The notes beneath the pieces were generated by a model that did not search any database, was not told the DNA's origin, and was given only the letters and a program-made list of their open reading frames with translations. Positions 16,437 through 24,840 of a stretch of DNA of 64,000 nt are shown one piece after another. The position numbers and the translations under genes are program-made. Every line of letters begins with the position of its first letter. Position 1 is the first letter of the stretch. The DNA comes from Tahibacter aquaticus (lineage in GTDB: Bacteria; Pseudomonadota; Gammaproteobacteria; Xanthomonadales; Rhodanobacteraceae), in contig NZ_SNZH01000003.1 of NCBI RefSeq assembly GCF_004363655.1, positions 392,305-456,304 of the forward strand, read 5' to 3'.

Positions 16437-17342
16437 ATGAACGAGGATGAAATTTTCGCCCTTTACCAAGCGCTGTCCTACGGTGCTCGGGACTTTGGAA
16501 GGGACGAAGAACGCCTCACTGCTCTTGCGCCTGAAGCTCGCGCCCGACAACTCGATCCGGCGACGCAACAGAACTGGGCCGCGGCGCTGAGGAACTGCCT
16601 CCACGCAATCGCTGAAACGCCGACGTTGCTGGTTCGGGCGTTGTCGATGTGGTTGACCGTGGATGCGGACGTGCCGCTTGCTGCGGCACTGTTGGCGCAT
16701 GCAAATCGAGAAGCAATGACGTTGGACCATCCGACCGAACTACCGTTGGACGCTGTGTCCATCGATCAAGCCATACTGGTTGCCTACCGGTTGTGCTCCC
16801 GACATACGTCGCCTCAGCTTTCGCTGGGATGGCTGCTGAGCATGGCGCGTACGCATCCCAACGACGGGTCGGTTCAGCGGGCGGTCGAGAAGCTGTTGAA
16901 ACACCTCGCGGACGAGTTTCCGCGTACGACGCTGCAACTTCTTGAGTCGGATGCGTGTGTCTTTCGGAACCTTCCGGCCGTTCAGGCCACCACAACCGTG
17001 CTGGTCGAGCAGGCTGCTGCCAGCAGGGCGCGGCCGCGGCTGCGGGAGTTCGCCATGACCGCGTCGATGCGGCTGCAGCACGCGAGCCTCAAACGCGATG
17101 AGCAGCGGGACATCGAACGCGGCACCCGTCAACGGTCGGTCATGATGCAAATGGTGCGCTCCCAGCGGGTGAAGTACGCCAGCAGAGTGTCCATCCAGGT
17201 AGCCGACCATGACGCCGTTCGCGAGGTGCCGATGGCCATGACGGAAATGCGCCATACCCTCGAGTTGCCGTTGTCGGAGTCGACGGATCCACTTATCGGG
17301 TTTTGGGTTCGCAAGAAGCTCGGGCGGGGGCCGGATCGATGA
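16437..17342 (+). CDS. helical hypothetical protein, first gene of Mrr-like two-gene operon
   Basis: A 301-residue protein from ATG 16437 (MNEDEIFALYQALSYGARDF). It appears almost wholly alpha-helical, with repeated Leu/Ala-rich helices reminiscent of HEAT- or TPR-like packing. It has no signal peptide and no catalytic motif that I can name. The last 60 residues are more beta-like (YASRVSIQVADHDAVREV). Its TGA overlaps the ATG of the next gene, so the two products are made together and probably form a complex. Family unknown; cargo position suggests a defence or anti-defence role. Confidence 0.65.
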   Translation: MNEDEIFALYQALSYGARDFGRDEERLTALAPEARARQLDPATQQNWAAALRNCLHAIAETPTLLVRALSMWLTVDADVPLAAALLAHANREAMTLDHPTELPLDAVSIDQAILVAYRLCSRHTSPQLSLGWLLSMARTHPNDGSVQRAVEKLLKHLADEFPRTTLQLLESDACVFRNLPAVQATTTVLVEQAAASRARPRLREFAMTASMRLQHASLKRDEQRDIERGTRQRSVMMQMVRSQRVKYASRVSIQVADHDAVREVPMAMTEMRHTLELPLSESTDPLIGFWVRKKLGRGPDR

Positions 17343-19072
17343 GCCTGCGGTTGGTCCTGAACCACTACCTCGCGGGTCTTCGGGAACGCGACGAACTCGA
17401 TGTGCTTTTGCCCGAACTGCTGGAGGCGATGGGGCACACGGTGATCAGTCGCCCCCAGGTCGGCGTTGCTCAGGCGGGCGTCGACATCGTCTCCACTTTT
17501 GCGGAAGACGGAGCGCACGAGGAGGTTTTCCTGTGGGTTCTGAAGTTCGGAGATGTGGGCCGCCCAGCTCTGGTGGCCGGACCCCAGGCCATCGAGCCGT
17601 CGGTGCGGGAGGCTTGTACGGATTTCGCCGAGCATCGTCTTGACGCGGTGCGCCGTGCGTTGCCCAAACGCGTCGTGGTGGTGTCGAACGGCGAGTTGCG
17701 TCAGGAGGCGCAAGCGTTGTTTACCGGGTTGGTCGACCAAATCGAGAGGTACCACAGGATCCGGGTTGAGTTCTGGGGAGCCAGCGAGCTCACCCCGCTC
17801 ATCGAGGAGCATCTCTTCGATGAAGCTCTTTTACTGGGTCCGGCCAAGTCCGATTTACGTGCGGCACTGGCAGGCCTCGAGGACACTGAAGCAGCAGTCC
17901 ACCGGTTTGTTCGGTTCGTCGATGGTTGTCTCACCGCGCCAGCGGAGGCTGAACTGCGTACACCGGCGGCGCACACGAGGGATTTCCTTCGACGTTGCGC
18001 AGCGGCGGCGATGGGCTTCGGCGTGCTGTGCGTTTGGGGGCGTACTGAAAACAACCTCAAGCCCGGCGCCATCGGCGGGGACTACCTCGTTCTCCGGTTG
18101 TGGGCCGCCGCCGCTGCTCGAGGACTGGAAGGCGAGCCAGCGTTTGTAGAACGGTTCATGGCTGTGCTGGGCGCGCATCTGGACGGCTTGGATGAATACT
18201 TTGGAAAGGTGAGGGAAGTATTGCTCTCGCCACGGGAGCTCGTCGGGTATCGGCCAAACCATGTTTTTTACACGCAGCTGCTGTTCGAAGAGCTCGGACG
18301 ATTGGCGACGTTTTTGATCGCGCTGCAATACCGCGACGCTCCTGCAGCTCCACGACAGGGAGCACTGGGTTTCCTTCACGAGGTTCTTCGGGCGCACGCT
18401 GCGTGGAGGCGTCCGGTGCTCGACGAGCAGAGCATTGATTTGGCGCTCGTGTTCGTGGCGCTGCTCCGGGCCGGTGACGACGCTGCCGTACGCGGCGCGG
18501 TGCAGGAATTGCTACGCGTGTTGCGTTGGGTGCTTCGAAAGCAGGAGTTCCTGCCCGTGGATTCGGACTTGCTGGAGGACGCGATCGCCACGCAAATCAC
18601 CCGCGCGGCCCCGCCTGACGCATTTTTTGAAAACTCCAACTTCGTCCCGATGTTGGGCGCTGTGTCGGCGCTGATCGGGGACGAAGCGCTCTTCACGCAG
18701 GTGCGGGAGCTTCAGCCATCGCTGGAGGGCGTCACGCTGGAACGCTGGTGGCCCAGCGCCGCTCTGGAGACCTTCACCGGGTCGGGCCAAAATATGACCG
18801 CGGTTGGTGTCTCTCAGACGCTCGATGGCTTTCGCCCGACCGCTGCGGAAGAAGCACGATCGTGCCGGGAACCTCCTGAGCACGCAGCCGCATGCACGGA
18901 CTTCCGGTGGCACGGTACTCCTGCGGAAATGCTAGTGGCCATTTCGGCGCGGCTGCACCGTCATCCCGTACCCACGTGGTTGCTGTCGCTCGCCGTGGAG
19001 GAAGGTGCGAGGCTCAGGGACGCCGAACCAACGACGGGCGGCGAAGTCGGTGCCGGAGTTCCCGCTGCGTAG
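17339..19072 (+). CDS. large protein with Mrr-like (PD-(D/E)XK) N-terminus
   Basis: A 577-residue protein starting in an ATGA overlap at 17339. The N-terminal 170 residues follow the Mrr-like restriction-endonuclease layout: helix ELDVLLPELLEAMGH, strand VISRPQVGVAQAGVDIVST (Asp near 47), strand EVFLWVLKFGDVG (Lys near 69), a long helix, then strand KRVVVVSNGELR and HRIRVEFWGASELTPLI. In active Mrr enzymes the residue two before the Lys is Gln or Glu; here it is Leu, so cleavage is uncertain. The remaining 400 residues are helical and unfamiliar. It may be a DNA-end or modified-DNA sensor with the preceding helical protein as partner. Confidence 0.62.
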   Translation: MSLRLVLNHYLAGLRERDELDVLLPELLEAMGHTVISRPQVGVAQAGVDIVSTFAEDGAHEEVFLWVLKFGDVGRPALVAGPQAIEPSVREACTDFAEHRLDAVRRALPKRVVVVSNGELRQEAQALFTGLVDQIERYHRIRVEFWGASELTPLIEEHLFDEALLLGPAKSDLRAALAGLEDTEAAVHRFVRFVDGCLTAPAEAELRTPAAHTRDFLRRCAAAAMGFGVLCVWGRTENNLKPGAIGGDYLVLRLWAAAAARGLEGEPAFVERFMAVLGAHLDGLDEYFGKVREVLLSPRELVGYRPNHVFYTQLLFEELGRLATFLIALQYRDAPAAPRQGALGFLHEVLRAHAAWRRPVLDEQSIDLALVFVALLRAGDDAAVRGAVQELLRVLRWVLRKQEFLPVDSDLLEDAIATQITRAAPPDAFFENSNFVPMLGAVSALIGDEALFTQVRELQPSLEGVTLERWWPSAALETFTGSGQNMTAVGVSQTLDGFRPTAAEEARSCREPPEHAAACTDFRWHGTPAEMLVAISARLHRHPVPTWLLSLAVEEGARLRDAEPTTGGEVGAGVPAA

Positions 19073-19168
19073 CGCTGCGCCGCATCGACGCGCGCCGCCG
19101 ACTTGATGCCGGTCAGCCGCCGTTTTCTAAAACCAGAGCCAGGCTTAGCCGAAGCCGTTTCGCGCTTT

Positions 19169-19438
19169 CTAGCATTTCGGAGGAAGCGGTATACGTGCGG
19201 CAGCCCGGAGCTCGTTGGCGCCGAGGGCTTCCTTACGCTCCGCTTTTTGCTGGAGATGGGCGCAGTAAGCCTCGTAGTTGTCAACGATGGGGTCGGGAGG
19301 GGGCGGCCCTTGAGCTACCAACTCTGCGGGCATTCGGCCGGAGGCCCGGAAGCGCTCCCAGATTTCTTCCCGTACTCGCTGAATCTCCTCGGCGGGGGTG
19401 ATCCCGAATCGTGCGACGAAGTATTCGTAGAAGGTCAT
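19169..19438 (-). CDS. small hypothetical protein (second gene of pair)
   Basis: An 89-residue protein from ATG 19438 (MTFYEYFVARFGITPAEEI), with GGAAG about nine bases upstream and a start overlapping the stop of the preceding gene (ATGA). It is acidic and helical, with a Pro-rich loop (QGPPPPDP). I do not recognise it. Tight coupling suggests it is a partner, perhaps an immunity or regulatory subunit, of the 213-residue protein. Confidence 0.6.
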   Translation of the reverse strand: MTFYEYFVARFGITPAEEIQRVREEIWERFRASGRMPAELVAQGPPPPDPIVDNYEAYCAHLQQKAERKEALGANELRAAARIPLPPKC

Positions 19439-20076
19439 AGCGCAATCTTCCGTTGAGCCAAATACATCTGGAAACGTTGCCAGAACGCTTGATCCTGGGG
19501 GTAGAACCAAACGTCCACACCCATGCCTCTGCTTTTCCATAAAGCTTGGCCCTGCAGATCAGCCATCAATTCAGACAGGAGCGTGGCGCCTCTCAAATGG
19601 GAAGGGAGGCACGGGAGGAGCCAAGAGGGAATCGGTGCCTCATAGCCCAACCTAGGCCAGATGTGGTAGCCGCGCAAGGGGTCGGACGGCAGGCCGGACA
19701 TGTCCAAGCTGCCGGCGGCGGTCGCTGTAATTTTGTGGACTTTCAGCTTCCTCGCTGTAGTGATCTGAAGGGCGGCTGCACGAACTCCGATACCCTTGTT
19801 GGTCCATTCGTTACGCAGTTCCACGTGGTCGTTCTGGATCACCGCTCCCGCGACCGGTCCGCCAAGATAGACCTTGAAAGGTAACGCCAAATACCTGCTG
19901 GTTGTCTCCAGAATGACTCCGTAACCTCGCCCACTTCTCCGTACTTTGACCAGACTTTCATCGGGTGCTCCTGCCAGATCTCGGATTTCGATGGTGTTGA
20001 GATGTTGCGTCAGAAGTCCGTCCCTATCGTCGACCTGGATACGGCCGGAGAAAAATTCTGCGGTGATCGGGTCCAT
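19435..20076 (-). CDS. hypothetical protein with GNAT-like features
   Basis: A 213-residue protein, ATG 20076 (MDPITAEFFSGRIQ). The middle resembles the acetyl-CoA-binding core of GNAT acetyltransferases: strand AVIQNDHVELRNEW, then NKGIGVRAAALQITTARK (loop and helix of motif A), strand LKVHKITATAAG, and later IWPRLGYEA (the usual 'Y-x-x-x-G-F' helix of motif B). The N-terminal 80 residues form a different beta-rich part. Acetyltransferase function is therefore possible but not certain. It forms an operon with the 89-residue gene, opposite in direction to the surrounding cargo. Confidence 0.55.
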   Translation of the reverse strand: MDPITAEFFSGRIQVDDRDGLLTQHLNTIEIRDLAGAPDESLVKVRRSGRGYGVILETTSRYLALPFKVYLGGPVAGAVIQNDHVELRNEWTNKGIGVRAAALQITTARKLKVHKITATAAGSLDMSGLPSDPLRGYHIWPRLGYEAPIPSWLLPCLPSHLRGATLLSELMADLQGQALWKSRGMGVDVWFYPQDQAFWQRFQMYLAQRKIAL

Positions 20077-20725
20077 GGGGGCTCCACATGTGTACGAACA
20101 GCATGGGAGCACGATTCTCAGCGAACAACCACATTTATCTTTTGCTCGGATGAAGGGGCGGTGCTCGAGCGTGGTCGTCGAGCTGGGGCGCCAAAAAGCA
20201 TGCGGTCGCCGGGTTGGAGATGATGAGCCACGGCGTCCATTCGGTCGCGCGCCATCTGCGGGCGCGCCTTACGTCAAGCAGTCTTGCCGTCTTCCGTCGT
20301 TTCCATCCGCACGACCGAGGGTAGAGTTGAAGCGGGCTGCAACGCAGCGCACCGTAAGCCCTCGTGGGTTCGCGATGTGCCGTGATTTTCCTGTACTCAC
20401 AATTTCTACCCAAATTGTGAGTACAACTTAAGAAGCTCAAGCAATTCATGGGGTTGGAATCGTGATGTCACGACTCAGCCCGTCCACCATCACGACTCGT
20501 TTCCTGCAGCCGCGGGTCGCCCTGCCCGCGCCGTCGCACCGGTCGCGTCTGTGTCGGCTCCGGTCACAGGGTCGGACGACGTGGCGTCGCTGTGCGGCCG
20601 CGATGGAGACGCGACGCTCGGTACCGCATGGCCGTGTTGGCCCTCGCCCTCTTGTAGCGGAAGGGGGCGGAGCGGCGGCTCCGCAAGATTTGGGAAGAGC
20701 CGCCGTTCCGGTCGATCGCGATCGG
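20077..20725. other. intergenic region with palindrome
   Basis: About 650 bases between two minus-strand genes. No protein-like frame is convincing. The notable feature is the perfect 14-bp AT-rich palindrome at 20392-20425. The part from 20470 to 20720 is very GC-rich with chance frames. Confidence 0.35.
20392..20425. repeat. perfect 14-bp AT-rich inverted repeat
   Basis: TGTACTCACAATTT (20392-20405) and AAATTGTGAGTACA (20412-20425) are exact reverse complements around a 6-base centre (CTACCC). No T-run follows. Its composition is far more AT-rich than the surroundings. It could be a repressor operator, a recombinase core site or a strong hairpin between the two minus-strand genes. Confidence 0.65.
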
Positions 20726-21211
20726 TCACCCACGGCGACGCCGACCGCCTTTCTTCCGCGACTTGGATGTGCGTGTTGGGACGAACACCTTGTGTCGCAC
20801 GATGGTTGAACCCCAGGGGCTCAGGCACAGGGTTTCCTTCGCCCTGCGGGTGACGCACGGCAACATGGCTGCGGGGCCGTTCCTGGTCCAGATCGTCATC
20901 GACGTCGGTGTCGGGTCGTCGGCGATCCTTCGGTCGCACTGCTGGGCGCTGCACAGGATGACGAAGGGAGAATCGGAGCCGTCCTCAAACAGGATCTCGA
21001 TGGCCTCCAGGCCTTGCACGGTGGTTGCCGCGGAAACCACCACGTGGCGCGCCGTAAGCATCTCGTTCACGGTATGCGCCTTGGTATCGGGCACCAGCAA
21101 CCGCGCGATGCCGTGGTTCCAGCTGAGGAAGACGAAACCGCCGCGGGCGATGTCCGAATCCCAGAAGTTGGTGGATAGGTCGTGGGGACCGTTGCTCATG
21201 ATCGTGAACAT
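20726..21211 (-). CDS. hypothetical protein with basic tail
   Basis: A 161-residue protein. ATG 21211 (MFTIMSNGPHDLS) has AGGAG seven bases upstream. The body is beta-rich (GGFVFLSWNHGIARLLV, ARHVVVSAATTVQGLEAIEI) and contains two Cys (ILCSAQQC) that might bind metal; the last 15 residues are almost only Lys, Arg and Gly (TSKSRKKGGRRRRG), suggesting nucleic-acid contact. I do not recognise the family. It is divergent from the 352-residue gene to its right. Confidence 0.55.
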   Translation of the reverse strand: MFTIMSNGPHDLSTNFWDSDIARGGFVFLSWNHGIARLLVPDTKAHTVNEMLTARHVVVSAATTVQGLEAIEILFEDGSDSPFVILCSAQQCDRRIADDPTPTSMTIWTRNGPAAMLPCVTRRAKETLCLSPWGSTIVRHKVFVPTRTSKSRKKGGRRRRG

Positions 21212-21290
21212 CGTTGCTCCTGGTGCGGTTGAAAGGGCGGAACTGCGACCCCCACGGCAGCTGCTGGCGCTGCCCTGAAGTGCAGGGGGC

Positions 21291-21352
21291 CAGAGTTACC
21301 GTTTGCGGCTTCAGGTACTGCAGCAGGAAAAGGCGGGGGTTTTTTGACGCAG
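21291..21352. repeat. 62-bp direct repeat, copy 1
   Basis: Starts CAGAGTTACC and ends TTTTTGACGCAG. It matches 21583-21644 with only scattered changes over the full 62 bases. Both copies contain the string TTCAGGT, then CTGCAGC, GGAAAAGGC, a G-run and a T-run. It lies in the divergent intergenic region. Confidence 0.65.
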
Positions 21353-21369
21353 ATCGCCGTGTGTTCGCT

Positions 21370-21400
21370 TGTTGACAACCAAGACCAAGACCAAGACCAC
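21370..21400. repeat. short tandem repeat (CAAGAC units)
   Basis: A run of three consecutive AAGACC-type hexamers just after a TTGACA at about 21373. It lies between the two copies of the 62-bp repeat. It could be slippage-prone and alter the promoter spacing of the following gene; I see no good -10 box to support a promoter. Confidence 0.35.
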
Positions 21401-21582
21401 AGCCACAGTGGGTGCGGTGAGTTTTATGGAGGAAAGCGCCCGAGTTAGGTCCGCTCTTCTCCTTGCTGCTTCAGGTGGAAAGAGGTGCACCTGGTTGGTG
21501 CGAATTGGAACGCCTCGCTCTGCTCTGGATGCGTGGTTCACGGGGATGTACTCTGCGGCTTACTGCAACAGTGCAGTCCGTG

Positions 21583-21644
21583 CAGAGTTATCTTTTGCCC
21601 CTTCAGGTGCTGCAGCGGGAAAAGGCCCGGGGTTTTTGACGCAG
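21583..21644. repeat. 62-bp direct repeat, copy 2
   Basis: Second copy, 292 bases after the first, same orientation, ending 15 bases before the GTG start of the 352-residue gene. The segment between the copies contains no gene. The pair may be regulatory (duplicated upstream region) or the scar of an insertion. Confidence 0.65.
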
Positions 21645-21658
21645 CGAGGTCGCGCGCC

Positions 21659-22717
21659 GTGGCGGACAGATGGTTGGATCGAACGGTGTTGCTGAAAGCG
21701 TTCGCCGGCCGCCGGAGCAACCCGCCTTCGGCTCTGTTGAGAAACCTCGCGTGGATGCGCTACCTGCTCAACGAGCTGCATCGGGTGGAGCGTTGGGCGT
21801 GGGGTGATGAAGCGCCGCCGACGGCTTGGACGAACCAACGCGCCCTGGACGCGCAGCGGCTGGGCGAGGTGTTCCGTGCGTCGCCTCGCAGGGTCGTCCC
21901 GGACGATCTGAGCCAGCGGCGAGCGTCCCTGCTCGACCGGGTGTTCGCAGGCGTCCTGGGCGGCACGAGTGGAGGCGGTCGCTACTTCGGGGATCGGCTG
22001 TACCGCGGCAAGACGCAGCCGAACGAGACCCACCTTGCGTGGTTCGACGACCTCGTGCCGGGTTCGCGCGCCGCGTTCGACCGCGAGCCGCCCGGCATGG
22101 ATCGGTGGTTCTACGACGCGTTGGATTTCCAGTCGCCCCGGTTCGGCGAGGTTTTCTTGAATCGCGCCGGCGATCCCCAATTCCGCCAGTCCGAATGGAC
22201 CGACGAAGGAAAGCTCGCACCGGGCGATTCCGGCCAACGCTTTCCGGATGCCGACGTCCCTATGCTGAGCGCGGCGGTGCTGCGGCTCCGCGATGAGCGG
22301 TGGCAGCTTTCGGATGCAGACGACGAGTCTCTGGCCAAACTCGCACGGGGTGCCGCTTTTGAAGCCTTGCGGCCGGACTTGGCTTACGACACAGGCTCAT
22401 CGATGTCGGAGGCGGCCTGTGAGTTGGCTGCTGCTGCAGCGTCAGGCTCGGACCCGGAGCACTGTTCGACCGTAAGTGAGCTCAGGGAGGCTCCCCTCGG
22501 CGTGCGGTGGGCGGCCTTGAGCAACACCATCGGCGCTCACCGTCTGGCGGCGATGGTGTATGGGAGCACGGAGACCACCCGATGGTGCTTCCGGGCGGCT
22601 CGAGGGGCCATCCAGGCGGACATCGACAGGCTGCAGCCAATGCTCTTCTGCACGGTGGCGGGTCGAACCGGTCCGCTTGATGCCGCCCTCAACGCGGTGG
22701 ATGCCTTGCGTGCGTGA
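21659..22717 (+). CDS. hypothetical protein
   Basis: A 352-residue protein. The frame is open from further upstream, but that part is Cys-rich and overlaps the second 62-bp repeat, so GTG 21659 (ADRWLDRTVLLKAFAGRR) is preferred; no clear ribosome-binding site is seen. It is soluble and largely helical, with Trp/Arg-rich segments and a C-terminal part (RWCFRAARGAIQADIDRLQPML). No motif is recognised. It is the last plus-strand gene before the host-like region and is probably the distal end of the cargo. Confidence 0.55.
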   Translation: MADRWLDRTVLLKAFAGRRSNPPSALLRNLAWMRYLLNELHRVERWAWGDEAPPTAWTNQRALDAQRLGEVFRASPRRVVPDDLSQRRASLLDRVFAGVLGGTSGGGRYFGDRLYRGKTQPNETHLAWFDDLVPGSRAAFDREPPGMDRWFYDALDFQSPRFGEVFLNRAGDPQFRQSEWTDEGKLAPGDSGQRFPDADVPMLSAAVLRLRDERWQLSDADDESLAKLARGAAFEALRPDLAYDTGSSMSEAACELAAAAASGSDPEHCSTVSELREAPLGVRWAALSNTIGAHRLAAMVYGSTETTRWCFRAARGAIQADIDRLQPMLFCTVAGRTGPLDAALNAVDALRA

Positions 22718-23073
22718 CGTCGAGCGTCGGTGCGACCGGTACACCCGGGCGGGGCTCGCGGTTTCCGCTCGCGTGGTGGCGAGGCCCCCTGCCGGTCTGG
22801 TCAGCCAAGCCGCAGCTAGCACGATCGCGCTGCAAGCGTGCTCGCACCCAGCGTGGCGCTTGAGCCCTTGGCTCTCACTCGTAGCCCACTACGCGGGCTT
22901 TCAGTGGGCCTCCTCGCGGACCGGAAACGGCGCCGGCCGCCGAATCGGGCATCCTCGGTGCCGCTGAGGACATTCTGCTCCGCCGGTTCGACCGGCAGGT
23001 CGGCGCGCCGGAAGCCGACCGACGCAGCCGATTTTTTGCGCGTGCGCATCGGGCAGTATTGCTAACCTTCGGG
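22718..23073. other. boundary region with gene debris
   Basis: No intact gene. About 22825-22935 is a decayed copy of the 3' end of the lipoprotein gene at 38.6-38.8 kb (separate entry). This marks the junction between cargo and host-like DNA. Confidence 0.45.
22825..22935 (-). pseudogene. decayed fragment matching the 3' end of the 38.6-kb lipoprotein gene
   Basis: Over about 110 bases this segment is plainly similar to 38650-38757. It shares runs such as CAGCGTGGCGC, TGAGCCCTTGGCTCTCA, CTCGTAGCCCACT and GCCTCCTCGCGG, with substitutions and small gaps. In the minus-strand frame it would encode the C-terminal 'R-A-K-G-S-x-A-T-L' end of that protein, but the frame is broken. It is non-functional debris showing that this gene family was once present here. 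Confidence 0.6.
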
Positions 23074-24840
23074 CTACCAGCGCGGTTGCTCGAAATCGTT
23101 GAAAAAGATGATTTCGGATTGATCCAGGCATTGCACAGCTACGTTACCGATGTTGCTAGCACCGACGGTGCCGCTGCCATTTTGCACCGTGCAGTATTGC
23201 CCTGTCGGTTGGGTCGCGATGCTCGCGCTGAAGCTAGCCCCTGAGGGCAATGCACTAGGGAACGTAAACGGACCGTTGTTGGCGACGACGAACGATGATC
23301 CGGAATTCAGTTGCAGCGCTACGGTGTTGCCACTTGCTAGGCCACTGACCGTCCCACCCACGGAATACGTGATGCAAGCCGAGACTTGCACGGTCCGATT
23401 GAGGCTGTTCCAGCCGCGCGTCGCATCCCAAAGTCCAACGTTTGCGGTTTGAATGGAATATTGTGGAACCGCTGCAAGGTCCGGATGGCCGTCGGGCATG
23501 AACAGGTGCAGCGCGTAGGCCCCCGGCACCACATTGGGGAGCTGATTCCCAAGCGTTACGACGATCTCACCACTATCAGCAACGGGCAGCCAGCGGCGCG
23601 GATCGTGCGTTGGCGAGTTTTGCTGCAGCAGATCGACGAATGTCGCAGCACCGCCGTTGGTGGGTGCCAACACCAACTTTAGTCCTCGCGGATTGAAGGG
23701 CGAAGCGAAGCCGGAATTCCGGAGCGTGACAGAAGCGTTCCAGCCGCAAACTCCTACTTGGGCAGCCGTGGGAATGCTCGAGCGAATAAGTTCGATGCGA
23801 TAGCCCAGTTGTTTCTTGAAGTCGGCGTAACAGTTGCTGCCCTGGTGCCACAGCCCGTTGGGTGGAAGAACGAGTGGGTCAAAGTATCGAGTGTTGAGCA
23901 GCGACCAGCGTTGCGTTTGCATTGCAATTCCTGCGTTAGCGCAGCTTGTCAAGTTTGCACAGTTTTCTCCTGGGCCGCAGACCTCCCAAGGAAAAACCTC
24001 GAACAATCCGCATGTCTCTCCTGACTGCGGAAGAAATCTGTTCTCTGCAGAAAGGTACGCTTTCTCGTCAGCGCGGAGCGCGAAATCCTGCTCCGCGAAC
24101 GTTCCGCTGTCTGCGACGGACCTGAGAAAGCAGTCGTTGTGGTGGCCGACACGCGCAGCAGGTGTGCCGTCAAATCCGGACGAAATCGCCGCAGCTCCGA
24201 ACATCGCGCGCTTGTAGCGTGGCGTCCGCACATCCACCGCTCGATCAGCCGGCAGCGCAGTCAGCCACGCGTTCACCACCGCAGTGCGCAAGTCCTGGGT
24301 TCCCGGCGGCTCCGGGAATCCGGCATACCACTCACCGTAGGCGCCCAGCATGCCAGCATCAATGTGGGTGATGAGTTCTGAGTTTTCGGTCAGTAACGGG
24401 CCAAGCTGATTGATGTGCGAGATAATCCGTGCTATCGGAACGGTTGGAACGGTTCCCTCGAAATCGTAAGCAAAGCGCAGATACAGCTTGACGTTCAGCG
24501 CGCGTGCGTCGGCGAAATCGGTTCTGATGTTCTGAAGGAAAGCGGCCGGCAAGAGATCAGTATTGGTGTAATTTTTCAGACTCATTAAGCGTTGCACGAC
24601 GCTTATTTTTCGACTGGAAAGCGGGCCAAACTGCGTCAGATTTAGATTTTGACTCAAGCGGGTATACGGTGTGCTCGGAGTTTGGGCACCAAGATAGGCA
24701 TAGGTTGGCTCGTAGAAGCCGCGCTCGGGATTGTTGATGTCGGCCGAGCTCACCGAATAGTTTTGTTGCTGGGCCGTTGCCAACGGCGACAATGCAGTCA
24801 GCAAGGCAATCGCCAGTACGTATTTCACGTAATAAGACAT
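23074..24840 (-). CDS. secreted DUF4874/DUF4832-type protein with C-terminal IFxxDFE tag
   Basis: A 588-residue protein. ATG 24840 gives a clean signal peptide (KYVLAIALLTALSPLATA, cut before QQQNYS). The large middle part (NNPERGFYEP near 30, FAYDFEGTVPTVP, HIDAGMLGAYGEWY, later NTRYFDPLVLP) is the glycoside-hydrolase-like DUF4874/DUF4832 pair found in secreted proteins of unknown substrate; GEWY and nearby acidic residues would line a TIM-barrel cleft. A beta-sandwich domain follows (CITYSVGGTVSGLASGN) and the protein ends EIIFFNDFEQPRW, a C-terminal pattern shared with other secreted proteins of this window. Confidence 0.78.
   Translation of the reverse strand: MSYYVKYVLAIALLTALSPLATAQQQNYSVSSADINNPERGFYEPTYAYLGAQTPSTPYTRLSQNLNLTQFGPLSSRKISVVQRLMSLKNYTNTDLLPAAFLQNIRTDFADARALNVKLYLRFAYDFEGTVPTVPIARIISHINQLGPLLTENSELITHIDAGMLGAYGEWYAGFPEPPGTQDLRTAVVNAWLTALPADRAVDVRTPRYKRAMFGAAAISSGFDGTPAARVGHHNDCFLRSVADSGTFAEQDFALRADEKAYLSAENRFLPQSGETCGLFEVFPWEVCGPGENCANLTSCANAGIAMQTQRWSLLNTRYFDPLVLPPNGLWHQGSNCYADFKKQLGYRIELIRSSIPTAAQVGVCGWNASVTLRNSGFASPFNPRGLKLVLAPTNGGAATFVDLLQQNSPTHDPRRWLPVADSGEIVVTLGNQLPNVVPGAYALHLFMPDGHPDLAAVPQYSIQTANVGLWDATRGWNSLNRTVQVSACITYSVGGTVSGLASGNTVALQLNSGSSFVVANNGPFTFPSALPSGASFSASIATQPTGQYCTVQNGSGTVGASNIGNVAVQCLDQSEIIFFNDFEQPRW

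Noticed and set aside
20446..20733. 95-codon minus-strand frame after the 161-residue gene
   Set aside because: Arg/Pro-rich chance frame in very GC-rich DNA.
21291..21644. The 62-bp repeats considered as integron attC sites
   Set aside because: No matching core GTTRRRY/RYYYAAC pair and no attC-like fold between them; no integron integrase present.
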